A stretch of DNA of 64,000 nt from Janthinobacterium psychrotolerans (lineage in GTDB: Bacteria > Pseudomonadota > Gammaproteobacteria > Burkholderiales > Burkholderiaceae_D). Under the pieces are notes generated by a model. That model had not been told where the DNA came from, ran no database searches, and saw only the letters and a program-made list of their open reading frames with translations. The translations under genes and the position numbers were made by a program. Positions 48,573 to 56,479 of this stretch are shown one piece after another (position 1 is the first letter of the stretch; each line of letters opens with the position of its first letter). The DNA lies in NCBI RefSeq assembly GCF_001677885.1, contig NZ_LOCQ01000045.1, positions 45,740 through 109,739 of the forward strand. Reading direction: 5' to 3'.

Positions 48573-48606
48573 TTGCACATATTGTGTGGATAAGATTGTG
48601 TGCAAG
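48573..48606 (+). repeat. Array unit 1, block A
   Basis: Arms TTGCACA and TGTGCAA flank TGTGGATAA (48585-48593), an exact DnaA-box match. Confidence 0.8.
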
Positions 48607-48720
48607 CGGCATCGATACAGGCCAAGTCATTGATTTCATGGATAATTCATTCGCTGCGCAAAATACAGGCATAGCAGCTATTCACAAGGAGTCAATGTCA
48701 AATAAATCATAAAATCAAAG

Positions 48721-48757
48721 TTCTGCACAATTACTGTGGACAAGATTGTGCGAAAAG
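48721..48757 (+). repeat. Array unit 2, block A
   Basis: Nonamer TGTGGACAA (48735-48743), one mismatch from the DnaA consensus, with arms TGCACAAT and ATTGTGCG. Confidence 0.75.
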
Positions 48758-48855
48758 CCGTGAATGAATGTCAAGCCATTGATTTTAAAGGATAATTTTT
48801 CGATGATTAAAAATGTCGCAGCGCCTGCCAAAACGAGGCCGCAGCGGCGCCACAA

Positions 48856-48892
48856 GTTCTGCACACAATCTGTGGACAAGATTGTGTGCAAG
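48856..48892 (+). repeat. Array unit 3, block A
   Basis: The most symmetrical unit: arms TGCACACAATC (48860-48870) and GATTGTGTGCA (48880-48890) are perfect 11-base inverted repeats around TGTGGACAA (48871-48879). Confidence 0.85.
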
Positions 48893-49025
48893 CGCAAAGT
48901 TAGACGCCAAGTACATTGATTTATATCGTTTTTATTGAACCGCTTAAAAAACAGGCACAGCGCCGAAGGTGCGCCATCCCGGGCTGGAAAGCGCGCGTCC
49001 AGGGCCGTTTTCCACCGCGGCGGCA

Positions 49026-49063
49026 GTTCCGCACAAAAAATGTGGATAAGATTGTGAGCAAAC
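49026..49063 (+). repeat. Array unit 4, block A
   Basis: Exact DnaA-box TGTGGATAA (49041-49049). The left arm is degenerate (CCGCACAAAAAA) and the right arm is GATTGTGAGCAAA. Confidence 0.75.
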
Positions 49064-49185
49064 ATCTTGGCTCTATGTAATGCCTTTGATTTTAAAGGGT
49101 TTTTTTAAAATGCCTAAAAATATGGCAGTTAATTTCCTTCATGCAACTAGAAAAAACAGCGGCGTTCCCGAAAACGATACGGGCG

Positions 49186-49222
49186 GTTCTCCCCATATTC
49201 TGTGGATAAGATTGTGCGCAAG
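49186..49222 (+). repeat. Array unit 5, block A
   Basis: Exact DnaA-box TGTGGATAA (49201-49209) followed by GATTGTGCGCAAG. The left arm is poorly conserved (TCCCCATATTC). Confidence 0.75.
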
Positions 49223-49335
49223 CCGCCAGCCCTGTTTTCATGTCCTTGATTTGTAAGACTATTCTTACATTGTACAAAAATCAGGCAAGCGCGCCTTGGC
49301 GCAGCCAGGCAAGGTAAAATCGGTGGCGCGCACAA

Positions 49336-49372
49336 GTTCTGCACATTTTTTGTGGATAAGATTGTGCGCAAG
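49336..49372 (+). repeat. Array unit 6, block A
   Basis: Exact DnaA-box TGTGGATAA (49351-49359) with right arm GATTGTGCGCAAG and left arm TTCTGCACA. Confidence 0.8.
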
Positions 49373-49493
49373 GCCATGCATGTCCGCTCAAGTCATTGAT
49401 ACACAAGGGTTTTATTTCCATGCGCAAAAATATGGCAGCCAGTTTTTCGACCCCGGCCCGGCCTGGCCAGGGCGCCGTTATGCGCGCCCGATA

Positions 49494-49530
49494 GTTTCGC
49501 ACAATTTCTGTGGATAACTTTGTGCGTAAC
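49494..49530 (+). repeat. Array unit 7, block A
   Basis: Exact DnaA-box TGTGGATAA (49509-49517) with arms CGCACAA and TTTGTGCG. The arm bases change together (C..G here, T..A in units 1 and 3), so pairing is kept. Confidence 0.8.
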
Positions 49531-49725
49531 TGCCGCCCGTGTTGCTGATGTACTTGATCCATAAGGACTTTTTCCTGCTGCACGCAAATCAGGCATGGTT
49601 AAAAGCACCATAAAATCAATGACTTGGAAATAAAACTTGTTGTTTTGCCTGATATATGACATAAGCATGACCTCGCCGATAAGATGTGGACAGCTAGCCT
49701 GCCCGCCCCTGTGGAACGCCCGACC

Positions 49726-51093
49726 ATGATGAACGAACCTGCTCCAGACAGCGGCTTTGCCGCCCCCTCCGTACTGACCGTGACCGCCCTGAACCAGGCC
49801 GTCGCGCGCCTGCTCGAACGCTCGTTTCCGCTGACCTGGATCGCGGGCGAGATTTCCAACTTCACGCGCGCCAGTTCCGGCCACTGGTATTTCACCCTCA
49901 AGGACGACGCGGCCCAGGTGCGCGCCGTGATGTTCCGTGGCCGCGCCCAGTACGCCGGCTTTACCCCGCGCGAAGGCGACAAGGTCGAAGTGCGCGCCCT
50001 GGTCACCCTGTACGGCGCGCGCGGCGACTACCAGATCAATGTGGAAGCGATTCGCCGCGCCGGCGTCGGCGCCCTGTATGAAGCCTTCCAGCGCCTGAAA
50101 GACAAGTTGTCGGCGCAAGGCCTGTTCGATCTTGATCGCAAGCGCGCCATCCCGATGTTCGCGCGCAGCATCGGCATCGTCACCAGCCCGCAGGCGGCCG
50201 CCCTGCGCGACGTGCTGACGGCCCTGCAGCGGCGCGCGCCGCATGTAGCGATCATTCTCTACCCGACGCCGGTGCAGGGCCAGCTGGCGCCGGAAAAAAT
50301 CGCCCAGGCCATCCGCACCGCCTCGCAGCGCGCCGAATGCGACGTGCTGCTGGTATGCCGTGGCGGCGGCAGCATCGAGGATTTATGGTCGTTCAACGAT
50401 GAAGGCGTGGCCCATGCGATCGCCGGCTGCAGCATGCCGGTGATCAGCGGCGTCGGCCACGAGACCGATTTCACGATCGCCGATTTCGCCGCCGACCTGC
50501 GCGCCGCCACGCCGACGGCCGCCGCCGAACTGGCCGCCACGCCGCGCGCCGACTGGCTGGCCTCATTGCGCGCCGATGCGACCGACCTGCGCCGCGCCAT
50601 GCGCCGGCGCCTCGACGACGCGGCGCAAACACTGGACCGCCACAGCCGCCGCCTGCTCAACCCGAAAGCGCAACTGCGGCAGCAGCGCCTGCAGCTGCTG
50701 GCCCTGTCGACCGCCATGACGCACGCCACGCGCGCGCCGCTGAACCAGTCGCTCCACGCGCTGGACCGCCTGCGCCACCGCTGGGCCGCCCTGCGCCCCG
50801 ACGTGACGGTGCCACGCGCGCGCCTGCAGGAAGCCCAGCGCCGTAGCGGCGCGGCCATCGATCAGCTGCTGGCGCGGCGGCGCCACCAGTTGGGCGCGCT
50901 GGCGGCGCAGCTCGAACTGCTCAATCCGCAGCGCACCCTCGAGCGCGGCTACGCCATCGTGCGCGACGAAAAAGGCCAGATCGTGCGCTCGCCGGCGCAG
51001 CTGCAGGCGCGCCAGGCCATCCATGTGCGCCTGGCCGACGGCAGCGCTCACGTGGCCATTGCCAGCGTGCAGACGAGTCTGAAAATGCCATAA
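49726..51093 (+). CDS. xseA: Exodeoxyribonuclease VII large subunit
   Basis: A 455-residue cytoplasmic nuclease subunit (E. coli 456). The N-terminal OB fold is [46 protein letters not shown]. The catalytic core includes [38 protein letters not shown] and [32 protein letters not shown], followed by a long coiled coil and [16 protein letters not shown] at the end. The ATG at 49726 (second of an MM pair is 49729) is preferred over an ATG at 49684 that falls in the repeat array edge. It works with XseB (not in this window) on single-stranded DNA. Confidence 0.94.
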   Translation: MMNEPAPDSGFAAPSVLTVTALNQAVARLLERSFPLTWIAGEISNFTRASSGHWYFTLKDDAAQVRAVMFRGRAQYAGFTPREGDKVEVRALVTLYGARGDYQINVEAIRRAGVGALYEAFQRLKDKLSAQGLFDLDRKRAIPMFARSIGIVTSPQAAALRDVLTALQRRAPHVAIILYPTPVQGQLAPEKIAQAIRTASQRAECDVLLVCRGGGSIEDLWSFNDEGVAHAIAGCSMPVISGVGHETDFTIADFAADLRAATPTAAAELAATPRADWLASLRADATDLRRAMRRRLDDAAQTLDRHSRRLLNPKAQLRQQRLQLLALSTAMTHATRAPLNQSLHALDRLRHRWAALRPDVTVPRARLQEAQRRSGAAIDQLLARRRHQLGALAAQLELLNPQRTLERGYAIVRDEKGQIVRSPAQLQARQAIHVRLADGSAHVAIASVQTSLKMP

Positions 51094-51116
51094 AAATTAT
51101 TAATATAATAATATTA

Positions 51117-51141
51117 TTTTCAAAAATTTAATTTTTGAAAA
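51117..51141. repeat. AT-rich perfect inverted repeat after xseA
   Basis: Arms TTTTCAAAAATT (51117-51128) and AATTTTTGAAAA (51130-51141) around one base. It lies 24 bases past the xseA stop and 31 bases before the AT-rich gene. It could be an operator for that gene, part of an acquired element, or a weak terminator. Confidence 0.6.
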
Positions 51142-51171
51142 ATATTCTTAAAAAAAAAGAAAGATTTTAAA

Positions 51172-52392
51172 ATGGCAAATCGTGAATTGGAAGAATTGAA
51201 TATATTAAAGAACTCCGACTTACAGAATGAGCTGATCAATCTACCAGACCATGAATTCATTATAGCTCTAACAAAGAACAACACAAGCACAACCAATAGA
51301 ATAATAGAATCATTAAATCATAACCTAGCATCAAGAATGCTCTCGCTATTATCAATAGCACAAATAATTAAAATATTAAAGATTTTTAGCAAAGATTCAC
51401 TTCTACATTTTTTGAGCTTAATACAACCATCTCAAATAGCAAGCATTCTTAGCCATTCAAACAACGAGTTAATAAAAAAAATAATAGACTCCGCTCCATC
51501 TTACAAATATAGAATTGGTGTTGCAAAATCTCTCCCACTTGAGCGGAAGAAATTATGGATTGATTACGTTCGCACTACAGAGAATGAATTCAACGAAACA
51601 CGAAGCAGGGCTGATGATGCATCGATTTCATTATTTGAAGACAGAAAACGACTTCTCATAGATTTGGATGATGCCATAAAAACAAGAGAAACTATGCTGG
51701 AAAACTTAGAGCATGAGTCAAAAATAAAAATAGCACACTATTCCAGCTTAGCAACAGAGGAAGAGTCAAAGTTAAACTCAAAATTAAAAGAGATTGAGAA
51801 GAAAGAAAAAGAGCTTGCAGAGAGAATTTTCGAGTTTGAGGAGGAAACGAGAAAACAAGTGCAAGAAAGAATAGAAATAAAAGTTCCTGAATATGTTGCA
51901 GAAGCTTTAAAAGTTTTAGACGATCGTGAAATTCTTTATAGAAAAAAAGCTTTCAACTGGGGCATACAAGGAATTCTAGTGTTATCCGCAGCTATAATAT
52001 CAGCAACAGCGATATCTTTATACGGAGCAGGGTTAGGAGCTTCACTGGAAAGTTTACCGTGGCAAGCACTTTTATTTGTAACCTTCAAAGGACTGATTAT
52101 ACTTAGCGTGTTAGGATTATGGGCGAAGCATGCTTTCACAGTTAGTAATGCATATATGCATGAATCCATAAAACGTTCCGATAGGGCTCACGCCATCAAT
52201 TTTGGGAAGCTATACCTGGAAATATACGGAAACTCAGTAGACCGAAAAGAGTTGATAGATATTTTTGAAAACTGGAATATTACAAGTGAAAGTGCATTCT
52301 CAAAAGCAAATCCTGCAGGCTTTGAACCTCAAATATCAGACAAAATAGATACGTTATTGAGAATAATAAACCTTCAAAAAAAGGAAGATTGA
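51172..52392 (+). CDS. AT-rich acquired gene: coiled-coil membrane protein of unknown function
   Basis: A 406-residue protein I cannot assign. Residues 1-125 look like short helical repeats (LASRMLSLLSIAQIIKILK; LLHFLSLIQPSQIASILSH), reminiscent of MgtE-N/FliG-type helical hairpins. Residues about 140-250 form a charged coiled coil (KLKEIEKKEKELAERIFEFEEE). Two TM helices follow at about 258-282 (GIQGILVLSAAIISATAIS) and 293-318. A C-terminal helical domain contains YMHESIKRSDRAHAINFGKLYLEIYG. Its A+T content and its AAA/AAT/ATA-rich codon use differ totally from every neighbour. It occupies exactly the space between the xseA end and a truncated MocR-type gene. The shape resembles several orphan defence-associated membrane proteins, but that is only an impression. 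Confidence 0.8.
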   Translation: MANRELEELNILKNSDLQNELINLPDHEFIIALTKNNTSTTNRIIESLNHNLASRMLSLLSIAQIIKILKIFSKDSLLHFLSLIQPSQIASILSHSNNELIKKIIDSAPSYKYRIGVAKSLPLERKKLWIDYVRTTENEFNETRSRADDASISLFEDRKRLLIDLDDAIKTRETMLENLEHESKIKIAHYSSLATEEESKLNSKLKEIEKKEKELAERIFEFEEETRKQVQERIEIKVPEYVAEALKVLDDREILYRKKAFNWGIQGILVLSAAIISATAISLYGAGLGASLESLPWQALLFVTFKGLIILSVLGLWAKHAFTVSNAYMHESIKRSDRAHAINFGKLYLEIYGNSVDRKELIDIFENWNITSESAFSKANPAGFEPQISDKIDTLLRIINLQKKED

Positions 52393-52836
52393 TTAGCGCG
52401 CACCCTGCTTGACGGACACAGCGCCACAATCGCGCAAATGTTCCTGGCGCGCTTTATCGACGGCGGCCACTTCGGCGCCCATGTGCGCACCATGCGCGCC
52501 GTCTATGCGCGGCGGCGCGACGTGCTGGCGCAGCTGGTGCGGGAACACCTGGCCGAGTTCCTTGAACCACGGGTGCCCGACGGCGGCATGCAGATGCCCT
52601 GCCTGCTCATGGGCGGCATCGACGAAGCGCAGGCGGTGGCAGCGGCGCGGCGGGCCGGCATCGACCTGCTGGGCATGACGCCGCTGCATGCGGCCAGCGC
52701 GCAGCGCGCCGGTTTCCTGATGGGCTTTGCCGCCCACGCGCCGCATGAACTGGAGCTGGCCGTCGTCACACTGGCGCAAGTGCTGCGCAAACTAAAAAAG
52801 GCCGGGTGTCGCCACCCGGCCAAAACATGCTGCTGA
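52393..52836 (+). pseudogene. C-terminal remnant of a MocR/GntR-type aminotransferase-like regulator
   Basis: About 147 codons in phase with the stop of the AT-rich gene. They encode the C-terminal aminotransferase-fold part of a MocR-family regulator: LDGHSATIAQMFLARFIDGGHFGAHVRTMRAVYARRRDVL, then the PDGGMQMPCLL strand, GIDLLGMTPLHA, and GFLMGFAAHAPHELELAV. The N-terminal winged helix and PLP-lysine half are missing; the sequence upstream is the AT-rich gene. It has no start or ribosome site of its own and is probably dead. Its end overlaps the terminator of the convergent TonB receptor gene. Confidence 0.85.
52795..52821 (-). terminator. Rho-independent terminator of the beta-glucoside locus
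   Basis: Perfect 9-bp stem GGCCGGGTG/CACCCGGCC (52800-52808, 52813-52821) with a 4-base loop, and six A on the plus strand before it, that is a T run on the minus strand. It lies 44 bases past the TonB receptor stop. Confidence 0.92.
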
Positions 52837-52864
52837 AGACCTGCGCTACCCTGCCCTTTGCTGC

Positions 52865-55327
52865 TTAAAACTTCATCGAGACCCGTGCGCCAAAGGTGCG
52901 CGGCGCGTTGTAGAAGGCGCCGTAGATCTGCTGCGTCGGCTGGCAAGGCATGCCCACGTCGGTGCAGATTTCATTGACGTCGAGCTTGACCGCCTTGTCA
53001 GTGGCGTTCTGCACGAACGCTTCGACCGTGTAGGCCTTGTTGGCCGGCTGGTAGCGCAGGCTCAGGTCCAGCGTGGTGTAGGCCTCCTGGCGCTTGACGC
53101 CGGCGTGGCCCGGCACGTCGCCGTTGAATGCCCCGGCGCCGACATAGGTCATGGTTTCGTAGTGCACCGAGGCGCGCGGCGTCAGCTGGCCGCCGGCCAC
53201 GTTAAAGTCATGCTCGTACTGGACCGTCGTGGCGAACTTCGGCGCGTGCTTCATGGTGCTGCCGCCCACGTTCACCAGCGGCGCGGTGCTGCCGCAAACC
53301 TGGCCCCGGGCGCGCGCCGCGTCGACGTCGCAGGACAGGAAATCGTCATACACGGCTTTGAGCCAGGTGGCGTTGCCGGTCAGGCGGTCGACATTGGTCG
53401 GACGCCAGACCCATTCCGCTTCCAGGCCCTTGACGGTGGCGCCGGCGGCGTTGAAGTTGGCCAGCACGCTGTTGACCACTTGCGATTCGAGCTTGTCCTT
53501 GTACTTCATCAAAAAGGCGTCGAGGTTCAGGGTCAGCTGGCGGTTCAGCAGATCGGATTTGAAACCGATTTCATAGCTGGTCAGTTTTTCAGGCTTGGTG
53601 GTCGCGCCGCCGTCGCCGATGGCCGGCGAATGGAAACCGGTGGTCACGGAACCGAACAGCAAAATATCGGGACGCAGCTTGTATTCGATGCGGCCCAGCC
53701 AGGTGGCCTGGCCGTACTTCAGGTCGGCCGAGTTGTCGCCCGGCGTATTGCCGCAGCTGGCCGCCGTGATGGCGCCGCCCGGTCCGATATTGTGCGTGTT
53801 GGCCAGGCCCGTGCCCGGCCGGACCAGTTGCGCCATCTGGTCGGGCGTCAGCACGGTGGTGCCCAGCGGCGTATTGGCCGGCCAGTTCGGGCAGGCCCAG
53901 TTCTGGCCGCCGATATCGAATTTATGGTCCTTGGTATAGCGCGCGCCGGCCGTCAGCTTGATCTGGTCGGTCACCTGCTGGCTGACCTGGCCGAACACGG
54001 CTTTCGATTTCAGCTGGCGGTTGCCCTGGATAAAGGACATCGACGAGGCATACTGGCCGACGGTGGGCTGGACGAAAATCACGGCGCCGTTGGCGATATC
54101 CTGCTGCACCGCCGCCTGCGAAATCTGGCTGCGGTCGATATCGAAGCGCACCTTGTTCTTTTCGTTGAACAGGAACACGCCGGCCACCCACTGGAACGGC
54201 GCCTCGTCGTCCGAGCGCGCCTGCAGCTCGTGCGAATAGCTGTCGAACTGCGCCCAGTCGGTACGGTTTTCCGACTTGAAGCCTGGGAACAGGCCGGCAT
54301 CGGCATCGTTGCTGTTCTGGCGCTTGTAGCGGCTCCAGCTGCCCAGGTAAGTGAAGTCGAGCGCGTCGGTCGGCTTGTAATTGAGCTTGCCCTTGTAGGT
54401 CAGGATCGACTGGTCCAGGGTGCCCGGCGTGTCGATCAGGGCCGAGCGCAGTTTTTCGCCCGGTTTCGGTTCGGCCGCCAGGTAGACATTGCCGGCGCCT
54501 TCGTCGAGGAAGTAGTCGGCGATAAAGGTGCCGCGCAGCTGCGGCGTGATCTTCCACAGCAGCGAGGCGCGCACGCCCATCTGGTCGCCGGCGCCATACT
54601 TGGCCGCGCCCGGCATCACGTTCGAGCCGCGGCGGAAATCCACCGTGCCGTCGTGGCTGTCCTTGATGGCGGCGATGCGCAGCGCCACGTCGTCGGAAAA
54701 CGGGATATTGAGCATGGCCTGCGTCTGCAGGTGGCGGTAGTCGCCGACCGTGATGCCGGCCGAACCCATCAGCTTGGTGGTATTCGGCGCGGCCGAGACC
54801 AGATTGACGGCGCCGGCGGTGGAGTTGCGGCCGTTCAGCGTGCCTTGCGGACCGCGCGCCACCTCGACGTGCGACAGGTCATACATCAGCGCCGTGGCGC
54901 CTTGCGGACGCGGCGAATATACGCCGTCGACATAGAACGCGACGGCCGGGTCGCCCAGCTCCGTGTGGTTGGCCGAGCCCACGCCGCGCATGTAGACGTG
55001 CACGCCGCCCGAGTCGCCATGCTGTTCGACCACCAGGCTCGGCACCATGGTGGCCAGCGAGGCCAGGTCCTTGACCTGGTTGTTCTGCAAGGTGTCCTGG
55101 TTGAAGGCCGTGACGGCCAGCGGCGTCTCCTGGACAAAGGTATTGCGGCGCGTGGCCGTGACGACGATGCGCTCCATCGGCGCCGCCGCGGTGTCGGCTG
55201 CCGCCGCTGGCGCTGCTGCTGTATCGGCCTGCTGGGCCATGGCGGCGCCGCTGCCCAGCAAAATCAGTTGGGCGAATGTGACGTGGGCCAGGCTGCTGGC
55301 GATGGTGTTGCGTGCTGGTTGTTTCAT
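52865..55327 (-). CDS. TonB-dependent receptor of the beta-glucoside locus
   Basis: An 820-residue outer-membrane receptor. Signal peptide ends about residue 31 (LILLGSGAAMA), then an Ala-rich linker (DTAAAPAAAADTAAAP), TonB box region ERIVVTATRR and a plug (QETPLAVTAFNQDTLQNNQVKDLASLATMVP; VYMRGVGSANHTELGDPAVAFYVDGVY; VEVARGPQGTLNGRNSTAGAVNLVSA). The barrel ends TFGARVSMKF. The plug style belongs to the sucrose/oligosaccharide-type TonB receptors of proteobacteria rather than siderophore receptors. It is 110 bases downstream of the ABC ATPase gene and before the terminator, so it appears to be the last gene of the sugar operon and should import the glucoside across the outer membrane. Confidence 0.9.
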   Translation of the reverse strand: MKQPARNTIASSLAHVTFAQLILLGSGAAMAQQADTAAAPAAAADTAAAPMERIVVTATRRNTFVQETPLAVTAFNQDTLQNNQVKDLASLATMVPSLVVEQHGDSGGVHVYMRGVGSANHTELGDPAVAFYVDGVYSPRPQGATALMYDLSHVEVARGPQGTLNGRNSTAGAVNLVSAAPNTTKLMGSAGITVGDYRHLQTQAMLNIPFSDDVALRIAAIKDSHDGTVDFRRGSNVMPGAAKYGAGDQMGVRASLLWKITPQLRGTFIADYFLDEGAGNVYLAAEPKPGEKLRSALIDTPGTLDQSILTYKGKLNYKPTDALDFTYLGSWSRYKRQNSNDADAGLFPGFKSENRTDWAQFDSYSHELQARSDDEAPFQWVAGVFLFNEKNKVRFDIDRSQISQAAVQQDIANGAVIFVQPTVGQYASSMSFIQGNRQLKSKAVFGQVSQQVTDQIKLTAGARYTKDHKFDIGGQNWACPNWPANTPLGTTVLTPDQMAQLVRPGTGLANTHNIGPGGAITAASCGNTPGDNSADLKYGQATWLGRIEYKLRPDILLFGSVTTGFHSPAIGDGGATTKPEKLTSYEIGFKSDLLNRQLTLNLDAFLMKYKDKLESQVVNSVLANFNAAGATVKGLEAEWVWRPTNVDRLTGNATWLKAVYDDFLSCDVDAARARGQVCGSTAPLVNVGGSTMKHAPKFATTVQYEHDFNVAGGQLTPRASVHYETMTYVGAGAFNGDVPGHAGVKRQEAYTTLDLSLRYQPANKAYTVEAFVQNATDKAVKLDVNEICTDVGMPCQPTQQIYGAFYNAPRTFGARVSMKF

Positions 55328-55437
55328 GATGTGTCTCCTCTACCTGCCACTGGTTGGATAATGATGGCATGGCTCTGCGGCCATTGCCTTTCTTTTCAAA
55401 GCCGTTGTCAGCTTGAATTCATGACGCCTCCATCGCT

Positions 55438-56478
55438 TCAGTGCCGGGCCACGGCGCGGCCGCCGGCATCGAACAGGAAAGCGTGCCCTGCTTCCGGCAC
55501 GAAACCGATGGCGCTGCCTTGTGCCAGCGCATGGCGGGTCTCGCCATGCAGCTTGATGGCCAGGGCATGGCCGCTGCCGTCCACCGTCGCGTGGACGATC
55601 TGCGCGTCACCGAGCTGCTCGATCAGGGTGACTGTGGCGCCGTAACCGTCGCCGCGAGCTGCCAGGCGCAGATGCTCGGGACGGATGCCGACCAGCATGC
55701 CTGGCTCGCCGCCCAGTTGCGCGGCCAGCTGCGGCACGGCGGCGCACGGCAGGAAGTTCATGCGCAGCGCGCCGATAAAGCCGGCCACGAACTGGCTGGC
55801 CGGATGGCGGTACAGCTCCAGGGGCGCGCCGACCTGCTCCAGGTGGCCGCCATGGAACACGGCGACCCGGTCGCCGAGGGTCATCGCCTCGACCTGGTCA
55901 TGGGTCACGTAGATCATCGTCGTGCCCAGCTCCTGGTGCAGCTTGGCCAGCTCGATGCGGGTCTGCACGCGCAGGGATGCATCGAGGTTGGACAGCGGCT
56001 CGTCGAACAAAAACACCTTGGGCTGGCGCACGATGGAGCGGCCGATCGCCACGCGCTGGCGCTCGCCACCCGACAAGGCCTTCGGCTTGCGCTCCAGCAG
56101 ATGCGTAATCTGCAATATGGCCGCCACCTTGTCGACGGCGGCGCGCACCTCGCCGTCAGGCTTGCCAGCGAGCTTGAGCGCAAAACCCATGTTCTCGCGC
56201 GCCGTCATGTGCGGGTACAGCGCATAGCTCTGGAACACCATGGCGATGCCGCGCTCGGCCGGCGGCACATCGTTGGCCAGCATGTCGCCGATGCGCAGCT
56301 GGCCGGCGCTGATGTCTTCCAGGCCGGCGATCATGCGCAGCAGGGTCGACTTGCCGCAGCCGGACGGGCCGACAAAGACCATAAATTCGCCGTCATGAAT
56401 ATCGAGGTCGAGGCCCTTGACGATTTCCGGACCATCGCCGTAGGTCTTGCGGATGCCGCGCAGCGAGATGGCGGCCAT
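55438..56478 (-). CDS. Sugar ABC transporter ATP-binding protein (MalK/UgpC/MsmK type)
   Basis: A 346-residue ATPase. The start at 56478 has GGGAGGG 8 bases upstream and lies one base after the beta-glucosidase stop. Motifs are Walker A GPSGCGKST (about 37-45), Q-loop FQSYALYPHMTARENM, signature LSGGERQRVAIGR (about 134) and Walker B VFLFDEPLSNLDA (about 154). An OB/TOBE-type regulatory domain follows after residue 240 (VGIRPEHLRLA). It drives the permease pair encoded downstream of the solute-binding gene. MalK-type subunits can be shared between sugar importers. Confidence 0.93.
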   Translation of the reverse strand: MAAISLRGIRKTYGDGPEIVKGLDLDIHDGEFMVFVGPSGCGKSTLLRMIAGLEDISAGQLRIGDMLANDVPPAERGIAMVFQSYALYPHMTARENMGFALKLAGKPDGEVRAAVDKVAAILQITHLLERKPKALSGGERQRVAIGRSIVRQPKVFLFDEPLSNLDASLRVQTRIELAKLHQELGTTMIYVTHDQVEAMTLGDRVAVFHGGHLEQVGAPLELYRHPASQFVAGFIGALRMNFLPCAAVPQLAAQLGGEPGMLVGIRPEHLRLAARGDGYGATVTLIEQLGDAQIVHATVDGSGHALAIKLHGETRHALAQGSAIGFVPEAGHAFLFDAGGRAVARH

Positions 56479-56479
56479 C

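Larger units (their letters stand above)
48573..49690. repeat. Array of seven DnaA-box-bearing hairpin repeats between exbB and xseA
   Basis: A gene-free 1.1 kb stretch with seven imperfect direct repeats (spacing of the central nonamer 150, 136, 170, 160, 150 and 158 bases). Each unit has two blocks. Block A is a left arm like TTCTGCACA, the nonamer TGTGGATAA or TGTGGACAA (reverse complement TTATCCACA, the DnaA-box consensus), then GATTGTGCGCAAG; the arms are inverted repeats. Block B, about 30-80 bases on, has CAAGTCATTGATTT, AAGG, a T run, and CAAAAATATGGCAG-like sequence. The rest of each unit is variable. Block B recurs inverted at 49612-49627 (AAAATCAATGACTTGG), and a partial block A (GATAAGATGTGG) lies at 49679-49690. 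Small frames inside change phase from unit to unit and are not genes. Confidence 0.85.

Noticed and set aside
48573..49583. Repeat-peptide genes on the minus strand of the array (recurring CAQSYPQ-like strings)
   Set aside because: They arise from translating block A in changing frames; unit spacing is not a multiple of three and there are no ribosome sites.
48573..49690. CRISPR array
   Set aside because: Units are imperfect, 136-170 bases apart with long semi-conserved blocks, and no cas genes are near. Spacers of uniform length are absent.
48573..49690. Chromosomal or plasmid origin of replication
   Set aside because: There is no dnaA, dnaN, gidA, repA or parAB in the window, and no obvious AT-rich unwinding element with 13-mers next to the boxes. 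A non-origin DnaA-binding locus is a better description.
53105..55645. An 846-codon plus-strand frame opposite the TonB receptor
   Set aside because: Antisense shadow of a receptor with complete plug and barrel motifs.
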